This document shows, piece by piece, positions 16,730 through 24,495 of a stretch of 64,000 nt of DNA (position 1 is the stretch's first letter; every line of letters starts with the position of its first letter). Under the pieces are notes generated by a model. It worked only from the letters and a program-made list of their open reading frames with translations. It was not told the DNA's origin and did not search any database. Both the position numbers and the translations under genes were made by a program. The stretch covers positions 98,945 to 162,944 of the forward strand of contig DAIPMW010000007.1 in the NCBI GenBank assembly GCA_036768475.1, given 5' to 3'. The DNA is from JAEUMD01 sp036768475 (GTDB lineage: Bacteria > Pseudomonadota > Alphaproteobacteria > Rhizobiales > Hyphomicrobiaceae).

Positions 16730-17998
16730 TCAAATCTTGCGATAGAGCAGCCTGGCGCGGATCGTGCCCGGCATCTGGCGCAACTCGGCGAGGATGTCGC
16801 GGGCACCGGAAAGCAGGTCGTCGCAGTCCAGCACGACGTAACCGATCTCACCATCAGTCTGGTAGTATTGCGCGGCGATGTTGACCTTGTGCTTGGCGAA
16901 CACCTCATTGAGGCGCTGCAACTCGCCGGGAAGATTGCGCTGCACCTGGATGAAGCGCGTGCCATGTTCGCGCGGCATCAGCTGCACCTGCGGAAAGTTG
17001 ACAGCGCCAACTGTCGAGCCGACGTCCGAATATTCGACGAACTTGCGTGCCACCTCGGCGCCGATGCGCTCCTGTGCCTCCTCGGTGGAACCGCCGACAT
17101 GCGGCGTGAGAATGACGTTGTCGATGCCTTGCAGTGGTGAGACGAATTTGTCGGAATTCGATTTGGGCTCCACGGGGAACACGTCGATTGCCGCGCCGGC
17201 GAGGTGCCCGTCCCTCAAGGCCGACGCAAGCGCATCGATATCGACCACCTTGCCGCGTGCGTTGTTGATGAGATAGGCGCCCTTCTTCATGGCTCGGATC
17301 TCGCGCCCGGTCATCATGCCGCGAGTCTCGGGTGTGTCTGGAACGTGCAGCGAGACGACGTCGGATTTCGCGAGCAGTTCTTCGAGCGTTTCCATCGGCT
17401 GCACGTTGCCATGTTGCAGCTTGTCGGTGCGGTCGTAGAAGATCACGCGCATGCCGATCGCCTCGGCGAGCACGGCAAGCTGCGAGCCGATGTTGCCATA
17501 GCCGACAATGCCGAGCGTTTTGGCACGCACTTCGGTGGAGCCGATTGCGGTCTTGCGCCAGTCTCCGGCGTGGGCGGCCATCGACTTGGGAAAGACGCGA
17601 CGGAAGAGCATGATGATCTCCGCAATCGTCAGCTCGGCGACGGAGCGCGTGTTGGAGAACGGGGCGTTGAAGACAGGCAGGCCGATGTCGCGGGCAAACT
17701 CCAGGGCCACCTGGTTCGTGCCGACGGAGAAGCAACCGATGGCGATGAGCGATCGCTGATGGTCCAGAACTTCCCTTGTCAACTGCGTGCGCGAGCGTAT
17801 GCCGACCATGCTCACGCCATTGAGCGCCTCACGCAACGCGTCGCCTTCCAGCGCCTTCGCATGGCGCTCGATATTGTTGAAGCCGGCGGACTTGAGCGTT
17901 TGGACCGCGGTCTCGGAAATGCCTTCGAGGAGGAGAATCTTGATCTTCGCCTTGGGCCGTGAGAGCGGCATTCCAGGTGTCGCGGGCATGAGCATCAT
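16730..17998 (-). CDS. serA: D-3-phosphoglycerate dehydrogenase
   Basis: SerA catalyses the first step of serine synthesis, oxidation of 3-phosphoglycerate with NAD. The 422-residue protein belongs to the shorter E. coli-like type: it has GIRSRTQL, IGCFSVGTNQV, the NAD loop GYGNIGSQ, the catalytic Arg in NNARGKVVD, a Glu further on, the histidine in LTPHVGGST, and a C-terminal ACT domain (from about residue 345, QRNLPGELQRLNEV) for serine feedback. The ATG at 17998 is used; an ATG at 17971 (MPLSRPKAK) is an alternative. Confidence 0.95.
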   Translation of the reverse strand: MMLMPATPGMPLSRPKAKIKILLLEGISETAVQTLKSAGFNNIERHAKALEGDALREALNGVSMVGIRSRTQLTREVLDHQRSLIAIGCFSVGTNQVALEFARDIGLPVFNAPFSNTRSVAELTIAEIIMLFRRVFPKSMAAHAGDWRKTAIGSTEVRAKTLGIVGYGNIGSQLAVLAEAIGMRVIFYDRTDKLQHGNVQPMETLEELLAKSDVVSLHVPDTPETRGMMTGREIRAMKKGAYLINNARGKVVDIDALASALRDGHLAGAAIDVFPVEPKSNSDKFVSPLQGIDNVILTPHVGGSTEEAQERIGAEVARKFVEYSDVGSTVGAVNFPQVQLMPREHGTRFIQVQRNLPGELQRLNEVFAKHKVNIAAQYYQTDGEIGYVVLDCDDLLSGARDILAELRQMPGTIRARLLYRKI

Positions 17999-18125
17999 CC
18001 CTAAACTTGAACAGGCGAAATGGTATCGTGAGCAGGCTCGAAGCCGGCCACACGATATGTTGCCGAGCCACGAGCTTGCGTCGTGATCGCCAATCGAGGT
18101 CTGCGGGTCAATCGCCTTTTCGGCG

Positions 18126-18195
18126 TAGAGCAGGTCAGGTCTTGATTGAATGACGTCTGGCCGTGGTGGCCTGCTCTATCTCATTGTTTGAGAGA
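18126..18195. repeat. Palindromic intergenic repeat, copy D (second module only)
   Basis: This segment aligns with the second half of copy B read on the minus strand, from TAGAGCAGGTC through TTGATTGAA to TTGTTTGAGAG. Inside it AGAGCAGG at 18127-18134 and CCTGCTCT at 18170-18177 form an eight-base inverted repeat. It lies between serA and the DEAD-box helicase gene and lacks the first module. Confidence 0.7.
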
Positions 18196-18306
18196 TCATT
18201 CACGGATCTATGCGCATGCGTGCGCACCCACGCGCAAGCTCGCGATGGATGTCATACCCATATGGGATCCATGTCGATCGCAGCGCTCAGCACGTACTGC
18301 GCTTGC

Positions 18307-20100
18307 TCAGTCGCTGGCAACCTTCTGGCGCTTGGGCAAGGGGCGACGCAAAAATGCCGGCACGTTGTCGGCAAATGCCCTGGATGTGACGGTGCGCTCG
18401 GGCTCGCGGCCGGTCTCGATCCTGGTACCGCGCGGTGCTGAAGGGCGTTCCGCATGGCGGGTGGAGGACTCTGAAGGACGTGAACGAGCGCCATCGGTTC
18501 TCGATCTTGCCGGCTGCTCCGTCGTGCGGTGGCGCTCCGGCCTTGCTGCTGCAATCCGGGGACGCTCCGCCGGAACCTCGGGAGGAAGGGCGGCCTTCGC
18601 TTCGGTCGGTGCCGTCGCTTGGGCTTCCGTGCCTTCGAGCGCGCGGCCTCGGCCACGCCCGCCGCGGCGGCGACGGCGTTTTGTGCCTTCCGCGCCAGTC
18701 TCGGAGCTAGCCGCGGTCTCGACGGCAGGCGTTCCGGCAGCATCGAAGATGACGCGCGGCTGCTCGCCCAATCCTGGCGGCGGTGCGCTCTCTTGTTCGG
18801 ATGTGGGATGATCCGCAGCGGTCCGGCGGGGCCGCTCGCTGCCACGCTCTGAGCGTCCGCCGCGTGCGCCTGCTGCACCGCGACCGCGGTCGCCGGTACG
18901 GTCGCCACCACGCCCGCCGCGCCCGCGACGTTTCTTGCCGGCGTTAGCAAAATCCTCATCGGTCGGCGACTCGCCGATCCATTCCGCTGTATCGCCGGTG
19001 ATCTTGCCGATGTCGGCGAGTAGCCTGAGGTCGTCGGGCGCAACGAGCGAGTATGCGGTGCCGAGTTTGCCAGCGCGCCCGGTGCGGCCGATGCGGTGAA
19101 CGTAGTCGTCAGACTGCCAGGGCAGATCGAAATTGAAGACGTGGGAGACGTCGGGGATGTCGAGACCGCGCGCTGCGACATCGCTTGCCGCCAGTATCTT
19201 GATCTCGCCGGAGCGGAACCTGTCGAGCGTCTCCATCCGGCTCTTCTGGTCCATGTCGCCGTGCAGCGCGCCAGCGTTGAACCCATGCTTGGTCAGCGAC
19301 TTCAAAAGGATCGCAACGTCGCGCTTGCGGTTGCAGAAGATGATCGCGTTCTTGAAGTTCTCCTCGCCACGAATGAGCTTGCGCAGCTCGTCACGTTTGG
19401 CCCAGTCCTCGCCATTGGAGCAAAAGCGGAAGCGTTGGGTAATCGTTTTCGCTGTGGTGGCGGGCTTGGCGACTTCGATGCGCACGGGATCTTTCAGGAA
19501 CTGGTCGGCGAGCCGCGTGATCTCAGGCGGCATCGTCGCGGAGAAGAATAGCGTCTGGCGGCGCGGCGGCAGCAGGCGGCAGATCTTCTCGATGTCGGGG
19601 ATGAAGCCCATGTCGAGCATCCGGTCGGCCTCGTCGATGACGAGGATCTCGACACCCATCAGCATGACGCGGCCGCGGCTGAAGTGATCGAGAAGCCGTC
19701 CCGGCGTGGCGATCAGTACGTCGACGCCGCGGTCGAGCTTCTTGACCTGATCGTCCATCGAGACGCCGCCGATCAGCAGCGCCACGTTGAGCTTGTGGTT
19801 GATGCCGTACTTCTCGAAGCTCTGGGCGACCTGTGCGGCAAGCTCGCGCGTAGGTGCGAGGATCAGTGAGCGCGGCATGCGGGCACGGGCACGCCCCGTC
19901 TCAAGCCGCGAGATCATCGGGATCGTGAACGCGGCGGTCTTGCCGGTGCCGGTCTGGGCAATACCGAGGATATCGCGGCCAGTCAGGGCTACAGGAATAC
20001 CATCGGCCTGAATCGGCGTAGGCGTGGTGTAGCCGGAAGCCTCCACGGCAGCCAGCAGCCTCTGGCTGAGCCCCAGCTCAGCGAATGTCTTGGTAGTCAA
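18307..20100 (-). CDS. DEAD-box RNA helicase, RhlE-like
   Basis: A 597-residue ATP-dependent RNA helicase. Motifs in order: Q motif in TPTPIQADG, Walker A AQTGTGKT, PTRELA, TPGRLLD, DEAD box VIDEADRMLD, SAT in FFSATMPPE, then the helicase C domain with ARGLDIPDV and HRIGRTGRAG. After about residue 385 the chain becomes a 210-residue basic, low-complexity tail rich in Arg, Gly, Ala and Pro (for example RRRGGRGRGRALEG), likely RNA-binding. RhlE-type helicases act in ribosome assembly and RNA decay, often at low temperature. The exact subfamily is inferred. Confidence 0.93.
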   Translation of the reverse strand: MTTKTFAELGLSQRLLAAVEASGYTTPTPIQADGIPVALTGRDILGIAQTGTGKTAAFTIPMISRLETGRARARMPRSLILAPTRELAAQVAQSFEKYGINHKLNVALLIGGVSMDDQVKKLDRGVDVLIATPGRLLDHFSRGRVMLMGVEILVIDEADRMLDMGFIPDIEKICRLLPPRRQTLFFSATMPPEITRLADQFLKDPVRIEVAKPATTAKTITQRFRFCSNGEDWAKRDELRKLIRGEENFKNAIIFCNRKRDVAILLKSLTKHGFNAGALHGDMDQKSRMETLDRFRSGEIKILAASDVAARGLDIPDVSHVFNFDLPWQSDDYVHRIGRTGRAGKLGTAYSLVAPDDLRLLADIGKITGDTAEWIGESPTDEDFANAGKKRRGRGGRGGDRTGDRGRGAAGARGGRSERGSERPRRTAADHPTSEQESAPPPGLGEQPRVIFDAAGTPAVETAASSETGAEGTKRRRRRGGRGRGRALEGTEAQATAPTEAKAALPPEVPAERPRIAAARPERHRTTEQPARSRTDGARSRPSESSTRHAERPSAPRGTRIETGREPERTVTSRAFADNVPAFLRRPLPKRQKVASD

Positions 20101-20445
20101 ATGCGATCCTCTCCATCTTCGTCGGGCTGGTCCTCAATCGCAGCCGTGCAACCGCCAACTCGGCCGGATGCCGGGGCGGGACGGGCAAGGACACAGGACA
20201 AAGCGCAGGGGAGAGCAGTGCCGGAAAATCGGCAAAACAACTGATACGGCGTCAAAAAGGGACTAAGCTAATGAGACTTCTGAGAGGACGGCTCTCAAGC
20301 CCCTGCGCTAACGCCAACGATCTGCTGACATAGGTTGCAGGCAAATGCAAGCAGAAGCCGCGAATTCGGGGCAGCTTGTGGCAGTAGGCCGCGCAACCGG
20401 GCAGCTTCATGCCGGCGGCGGATGGGGTGTCTGGCGGAGGAATTG
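20101..20445. other. Gap between divergent helicase and hydrolase genes
   Basis: These 345 bases separate two divergent genes and must hold both promoters. No gene is supported. A small hairpin TGAGAG-4-CTCTCA occurs near 20281-20297. A long leader for the helicase would fit a cold-induced gene, but no cold-shock element can be identified by eye. Confidence 0.4.
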
Positions 20446-21141
20446 ATGTCGGATCATCTGGTGCTGATTCCGGGCTTGCTATGCACCGAAGCCCTCTATG
20501 CCGAGCAGTTGGCGCACCTTGGTCAACGCGCCGCGGTCATGGTGGCCGATCACAGCGGGCACGACAGCCTCGACGCGATGGCGAGCGCGATCCTGGACGC
20601 TGCACCGGAGCGGTTCGCGTTGGCAGGCCTGTCGATGGGCGGCTACCTGGCTTTCGAGATTATGAGACAGGCACCTCGCCGGGTCGAACGGCTGGCGCTT
20701 CTCGACACGAGTGCGAGGCCGGATAGTGAGGAACAGTCCGCAAATCGCCGCCGCCTCGTCGCACTGGCTGAGAAAAAGGGCGTCGCTGCGCCAGCGCGCG
20801 AGATGTTCCCCAGGCTGGTCGCTCCTTCACGCGGAAGCGACGAGGGGCTGAGGGCAAAATTCCTGGGCATGGCCGAGGCGACGGGCGTTGCAGGATTTGC
20901 GCACCAGCAGGCAGCCATTGCGGGGCGCCCCGATAGCCGGAAAACGCTTGCTGCAATCACCTGCCCGACGCTCGTGCTGGTTGGCGAGGAGGATCAGTTG
21001 ACGCCGGTGGAGATGGCACAGGAGATTGCCGAGGGCATTGCCGGCAGTCGTCTGGCGGTGGTGCCGGGTGTCGGACATCTGTCGACGCTCGAGGCGCCTG
21101 ACAGGGTGACGGCGGAGCTGCGCTCGTGGCTCACGGAGTGA
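20446..21141 (+). CDS. alpha/beta hydrolase
   Basis: A 231-residue hydrolase-fold protein with HLVLIPGLLCTEALY (oxyanion region), the nucleophile elbow AGLSMGGYLA (serine near residue 66), an acid in VGEEDQLTP and the catalytic histidine in PGVGHLSTLE. No leader peptide is present. The ATG at 20446 follows GGCGGAGG at a suitable distance. The enzyme class is esterase-like; the substrate is unknown. Confidence 0.88.
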   Translation: MSDHLVLIPGLLCTEALYAEQLAHLGQRAAVMVADHSGHDSLDAMASAILDAAPERFALAGLSMGGYLAFEIMRQAPRRVERLALLDTSARPDSEEQSANRRRLVALAEKKGVAAPAREMFPRLVAPSRGSDEGLRAKFLGMAEATGVAGFAHQQAAIAGRPDSRKTLAAITCPTLVLVGEEDQLTPVEMAQEIAEGIAGSRLAVVPGVGHLSTLEAPDRVTAELRSWLTE

Positions 21142-21178
21142 CGGCACCAGTTCGGATGCGCGGAGCATGCCGCGGTTG

Positions 21179-21733
21179 TCAATCGGCTCCCGACGTCTCC
21201 AGCTGCCGACGCAGCATGGCCATGATCGTGTCGACCTCAGGCGACGTCAGCCGGCCGTGTGTCTGCATGAAGGTTGCGATGTCGCGGCCGCTGTACCGGC
21301 CGACGACCGCGTCGTTGCGTTCCAGCAGTCGTAGGCGTGCGAGTTCGGATGCGCGCTCATGGCAGACGATGCACTTCTGCTCAAACAGGAAGCCCGTTTT
21401 GAGCATGGCTTCGAACTGTTTCACGAGTGCGTCGGCCTGCGGCTTTTCGAGCGCCTTACGGGGATGGCTGGCAAGAAAATCGACCAGTGGCATCTTACTG
21501 CCTTTGAGGACGGCGCGCCCCTCGCTCAGGGTGAGCGTCTCTTTGACCAGATCGCGCGCGTGCGGTTGGTGGCAGGCTGCGCAGCGCTGTTCATAAAGTT
21601 GGTGCGGATCGACCTCTTGCGCGCCGGCCGGCATCGTGAAGAGTGCTGCGGAACTCACCGAGATTGCGATGGCAAGACCACGAATCGTGCCCAGCGACAT
21701 GCGGGCGCGGCAGGGCATGACATGATTGCGCAT
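21179..21733 (-). CDS. Exported dihaem c-type cytochrome
   Basis: A 184-residue secreted protein. Residues 15-38 form a signal peptide (hydrophobic core then PAGAQE). Two haem-binding CXXCH sites are present, CAACH (51-55) and CIVCH (121-125), so two haems c should be attached in the periplasm. Met residues in the intervening and C-terminal parts could provide axial ligands. AGAGAGG lies nine bases before the ATG. The gene is divergent from a Tat-exported MBL protein, suggesting a joint periplasmic redox role, but the donor and acceptor are unknown. Confidence 0.88.
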   Translation of the reverse strand: MRNHVMPCRARMSLGTIRGLAIAISVSSAALFTMPAGAQEVDPHQLYEQRCAACHQPHARDLVKETLTLSEGRAVLKGSKMPLVDFLASHPRKALEKPQADALVKQFEAMLKTGFLFEQKCIVCHERASELARLRLLERNDAVVGRYSGRDIATFMQTHGRLTSPEVDTIMAMLRRQLETSGAD

Positions 21734-22026
21734 GATTGTGTGCCTCTCTGGTGTTCGTTGGCAACGGGAATGTTGAGCGCGGTGACGTATAAGGAAGAAT
21801 AGTCCAACAACCAGCGTGGCGCATTGATCGCGCGCGTTGCGGCTTCTTGTTGACGGGATTTCGCGGCGACGATTGTTGACCAGCTGGAAAGTGGGTGCGC
21901 GCTACGGCGCTGGTGTTGCTGCGCAGGCGCATGCAATTGCAGTTCGTTGCATTCGAATGCATTGTTTAGGCTGAATGCGCCGTTTGCGGATGCGATCTCG
22001 GCCACAACGACTGGAGGAAATTACCA

Positions 22027-23031
22027 GTGACCAATAACCAGCGTGAGAAGGGTTATACGGGCTTGCGGCAGGCCCACATATCGAGGCGGCATCTTCTTGG
22101 AGGCGCCGGAGCGATGGCGGGGCTTGCGGTGAGCGGAACGCTGCCAGCGCCCAACTGGGTTGGCGGGCCGGCGCAGGCCGCTGCTGCACAATCGCATTCT
22201 TTCAAGCTCGGTGATTTCGAAATCACCGTCGTCTCTGATGGTCATCTGGTGCTGCCGGCGCGTCTTGCAGCACCCGACGCCCCGGAAGCCGAGCGTGCTG
22301 CCGCGCTCGCTGCCGCCGGGACGACCGGTGAGATGTCAGAGCCGCCGACCAACGTGACCGTCATCAGGACGGGCTCGGATGTGATCTTGGTGGATGCCGG
22401 CTCGGGTCCGAACTTCATGCCGACGGCTGGCAAGCTGTCAGCCAATCTGGAAGCCGCCGGAATTTCGGCCGATGCCGTAACCAATGTCGTCTTTACTCAT
22501 GGTCATCCCGACCATCTTTGGGGTGCGCTCGATGATTTCGAGGAAAGCCCCCGGTTCCCCAATGCCGCGCACCTGATGGGCGCTGCGGAGTGGGACTATT
22601 GGATTTCTGATGACGCAGAAAAGGGCTTGCCTGCCGACCGGGCGACATTCGTCGCGGCGGCGCGTCGCAATATCGCAGGCATCGAATCCAAGGCTGAGCG
22701 GATCAAGGCGGGCCAGGAGATCGTACCCGGAATACGCGCCTTCGATACGCCAGGGCACACGCAGGGTCACATCTCGTTGGAGCTTGCCAGCGGCGGCGAA
22801 ACACTCGTTGTGCTCGGTGATGCGCTAACCCATCCGGTCATCTCGTTTGCGTATCCTGATTGGCGGCCGGCTGCTGACCACGTAGCCGATCAAGCGGCTC
22901 AAACACGCAAAAAACTTCTCGACAAACTCGCAACCGAAAAATCGCGCGTGATTGGCTATCACCTGCCTTTCCCGGGAATTGGGCGGGTCGAAAAGAAGGA
23001 TGGCGCCTATACTTATGTCGCCGCTGGTTAG
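22027..23031 (+). CDS. Tat-exported MBL-fold metallohydrolase
   Basis: A 334-residue protein with a twin-arginine leader (SRRHLLGG near residue 20, hydrophobic stretch, then AQAAAA), so it folds before export. The mature part is a metallo-beta-lactamase fold with THGHPDHLWG, a later His in DTPGHTQGHIS and the Asp in LGDALTHP. Similar exported proteins occur near sox genes (SoxH) and in the quinoprotein-relay MBL group; neither assignment is certain here. The start is GTG with GGAGGAAA at 22013-22020 just before it. It is divergent from the dihaem cytochrome gene. Confidence 0.88.
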   Translation: MTNNQREKGYTGLRQAHISRRHLLGGAGAMAGLAVSGTLPAPNWVGGPAQAAAAQSHSFKLGDFEITVVSDGHLVLPARLAAPDAPEAERAAALAAAGTTGEMSEPPTNVTVIRTGSDVILVDAGSGPNFMPTAGKLSANLEAAGISADAVTNVVFTHGHPDHLWGALDDFEESPRFPNAAHLMGAAEWDYWISDDAEKGLPADRATFVAAARRNIAGIESKAERIKAGQEIVPGIRAFDTPGHTQGHISLELASGGETLVVLGDALTHPVISFAYPDWRPAADHVADQAAQTRKKLLDKLATEKSRVIGYHLPFPGIGRVEKKDGAYTYVAAG

Positions 23032-23044
23032 GGGCGGACGATCG

Positions 23045-23075
23045 GTCGCGGGCAGGTTGGAAAACCTCCCGCGAC
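23045..23075 (+). terminator. Terminator-like hairpin after the MBL gene
   Basis: GTCGCGGG-C-AGGTT pairs with AACCTCCCGCGAC around a GGAA loop, a 13-base-pair stem with one bulged C, 13 bases after the MBL stop. The following sequence is only weakly T-rich, so it may be a poor or Rho-assisted terminator. Confidence 0.5.
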
Positions 23076-23169
23076 GTAAATTCTGCGCATGAGCTGCGCC
23101 GCTTTCCGTTGCAGGGTCTGGCCAGAAACTCTTAATTGATATATTTCAATGCTTTACCCTGGTACTATT

Positions 23170-23212
23170 GAACCAGTTTCAGATTGCGCCATGATGTGGC
23201 AGGAACTGGTTC
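23170..23212. repeat. Spaced inverted repeat upstream of the hydroxylase-family gene
   Basis: GAACCAGTT at 23170-23178 is matched by AACTGGTTC at 23204-23212, with a small inner CCA/TGG pairing. It could form a long hairpin or be a dimer-type operator. It lies about 160 bases before the fatty acid hydroxylase family gene. Confidence 0.5.
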
Positions 23213-23368
23213 TCACGCGACCGCGTTAACGAAGGCTTGGAACTTCGCGTGCGATCGGTGACCGGACCGGACAAATTCATTTTCTGCCTGTTAGACGCTG
23301 ACTGACCGTCTGGTCTGATTCAAGCGGTGCGGTGCGATCGCTTCCGCATCACGATCAAGGTGAATGTC

Positions 23369-24358
23369 GTGCGTAAATTGGTCCGCTATGGTTTCGTGCC
23401 ATTCATGATGCTGGCGCTCAATGGAGCCGCCTTCGTCATCGTCTACTACGGTCACTCCTACGCTTGGCTTGCGTTGCTCCTCGCGCTTGCGCTTGCGGCC
23501 GTCTTCGTAGCCGAGCGTGTCTCGCCAGCCTTCGGAATGTGGAATGAGGATCATGGCGATAATGGCGCGACGATCGCCCATGCGGTCGTCTATGAGGTTT
23601 CCAACATCAACGGCGTGCTGCTCATTCCGGTGATCGTCTGGCTGTTTCCGTTCCAGGGCATCTGGCCGACCCATTGGCCGCTGATCGTGCAATTGGCGAT
23701 GGCGCTCGTGGTTGCCGATTTCGTCTTCATGATGGTGCACTACGTCAGTCACCGCGTACCGCTGCTATGGCGGTTGCATGCGGTACATCACGGTGTGCCG
23801 CGCCTGTACGGCCTCAACGGTCTCGTCCGCCATCCGCTACATCAGACGCTCGACATGGTGCTCGGAACAGCGCCACTCGTCATTATGGGGATGACGGTCG
23901 AGGTTGCCGTGCTTCTCGGCTTTGTGGTGTCGATCCAACTGCTGGTGCAGCATGCCAATGTCAATTACGTGCTGGGGCCGCTGCGCAACCACCTGGCGAT
24001 CGGTCAGCTGCATCACCTCCACCACGTCAACTGGGGCAAGGAGGGTGACTGCAATTTCGGTCTTTTCCTGACGGTCTGGGACCGGATGTTGGGAACGTTC
24101 CAGCCGGAGCCGTCGCACCCCATTCAGGCGCACGACATGGGCGTGGATGAAGTGCCGGATTTCCCGAAGGGTTATATCCAGCAGTTGATTTTCCCGTTCG
24201 TCTATCAGCCAGGTGCTGGCGTGCAGTCGGGTCTGTTGCCGTCGCATGACGCGCGTACGGCGGCGCAAGACGCGGGAGGCGAGATGAGGCGCGCCGCCCC
24301 GCATATCGGACAAGGGGCCGGTTCCAGCGATCATCGGGACGCAACACCCGCGCAATAG
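23369..24358 (+). CDS. Fatty acid hydroxylase/sterol desaturase family membrane protein
   Basis: A 329-residue integral membrane protein with about six hydrophobic segments. The three histidine clusters of the di-iron hydroxylase superfamily are visible: HYVSH, HAVHH and LHHLHHVNW. Members oxidise lipid carbon chains; the lipid here is unknown. The GTG at 23369 is chosen because AAGGTG lies five bases ahead; GTG codons at 23327 and 23360 are alternatives. The last 50 residues are polar and low in complexity. The stop codon lies within repeat copy B. Confidence 0.88.
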   Translation: MRKLVRYGFVPFMMLALNGAAFVIVYYGHSYAWLALLLALALAAVFVAERVSPAFGMWNEDHGDNGATIAHAVVYEVSNINGVLLIPVIVWLFPFQGIWPTHWPLIVQLAMALVVADFVFMMVHYVSHRVPLLWRLHAVHHGVPRLYGLNGLVRHPLHQTLDMVLGTAPLVIMGMTVEVAVLLGFVVSIQLLVQHANVNYVLGPLRNHLAIGQLHHLHHVNWGKEGDCNFGLFLTVWDRMLGTFQPEPSHPIQAHDMGVDEVPDFPKGYIQQLIFPFVYQPGAGVQSGLLPSHDARTAAQDAGGEMRRAAPHIGQGAGSSDHRDATPAQ

Positions 24359-24495
24359 AGCCTGATCGGCTGAGATGGAAGCACGACGGCTTCCATCGAA
24401 GCCGTGATTGAGGCTCTCAAACAATCTCAAACAAAGAGATAGGACAGGCCGAAACGGCCAGACGCGCTTCAATCAAAAACCAGACCTGCTCTAGA
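24356..24495. repeat. Palindromic intergenic repeat, copy B (full length, two modules)
   Basis: This 140-base element fills the space between two convergent genes. The first module contains the perfect hairpin GATGGAAGC-6-GCTTCCATC (24374-24397). The second contains GGCCGAAACGGCC and ends CTGCTCTAG. Copies A and C match the first module, copy D the second. The TAG stop of the hydroxylase-family gene and the TAG stop of parE (on the other strand) both fall inside the element's ends. Confidence 0.8.
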
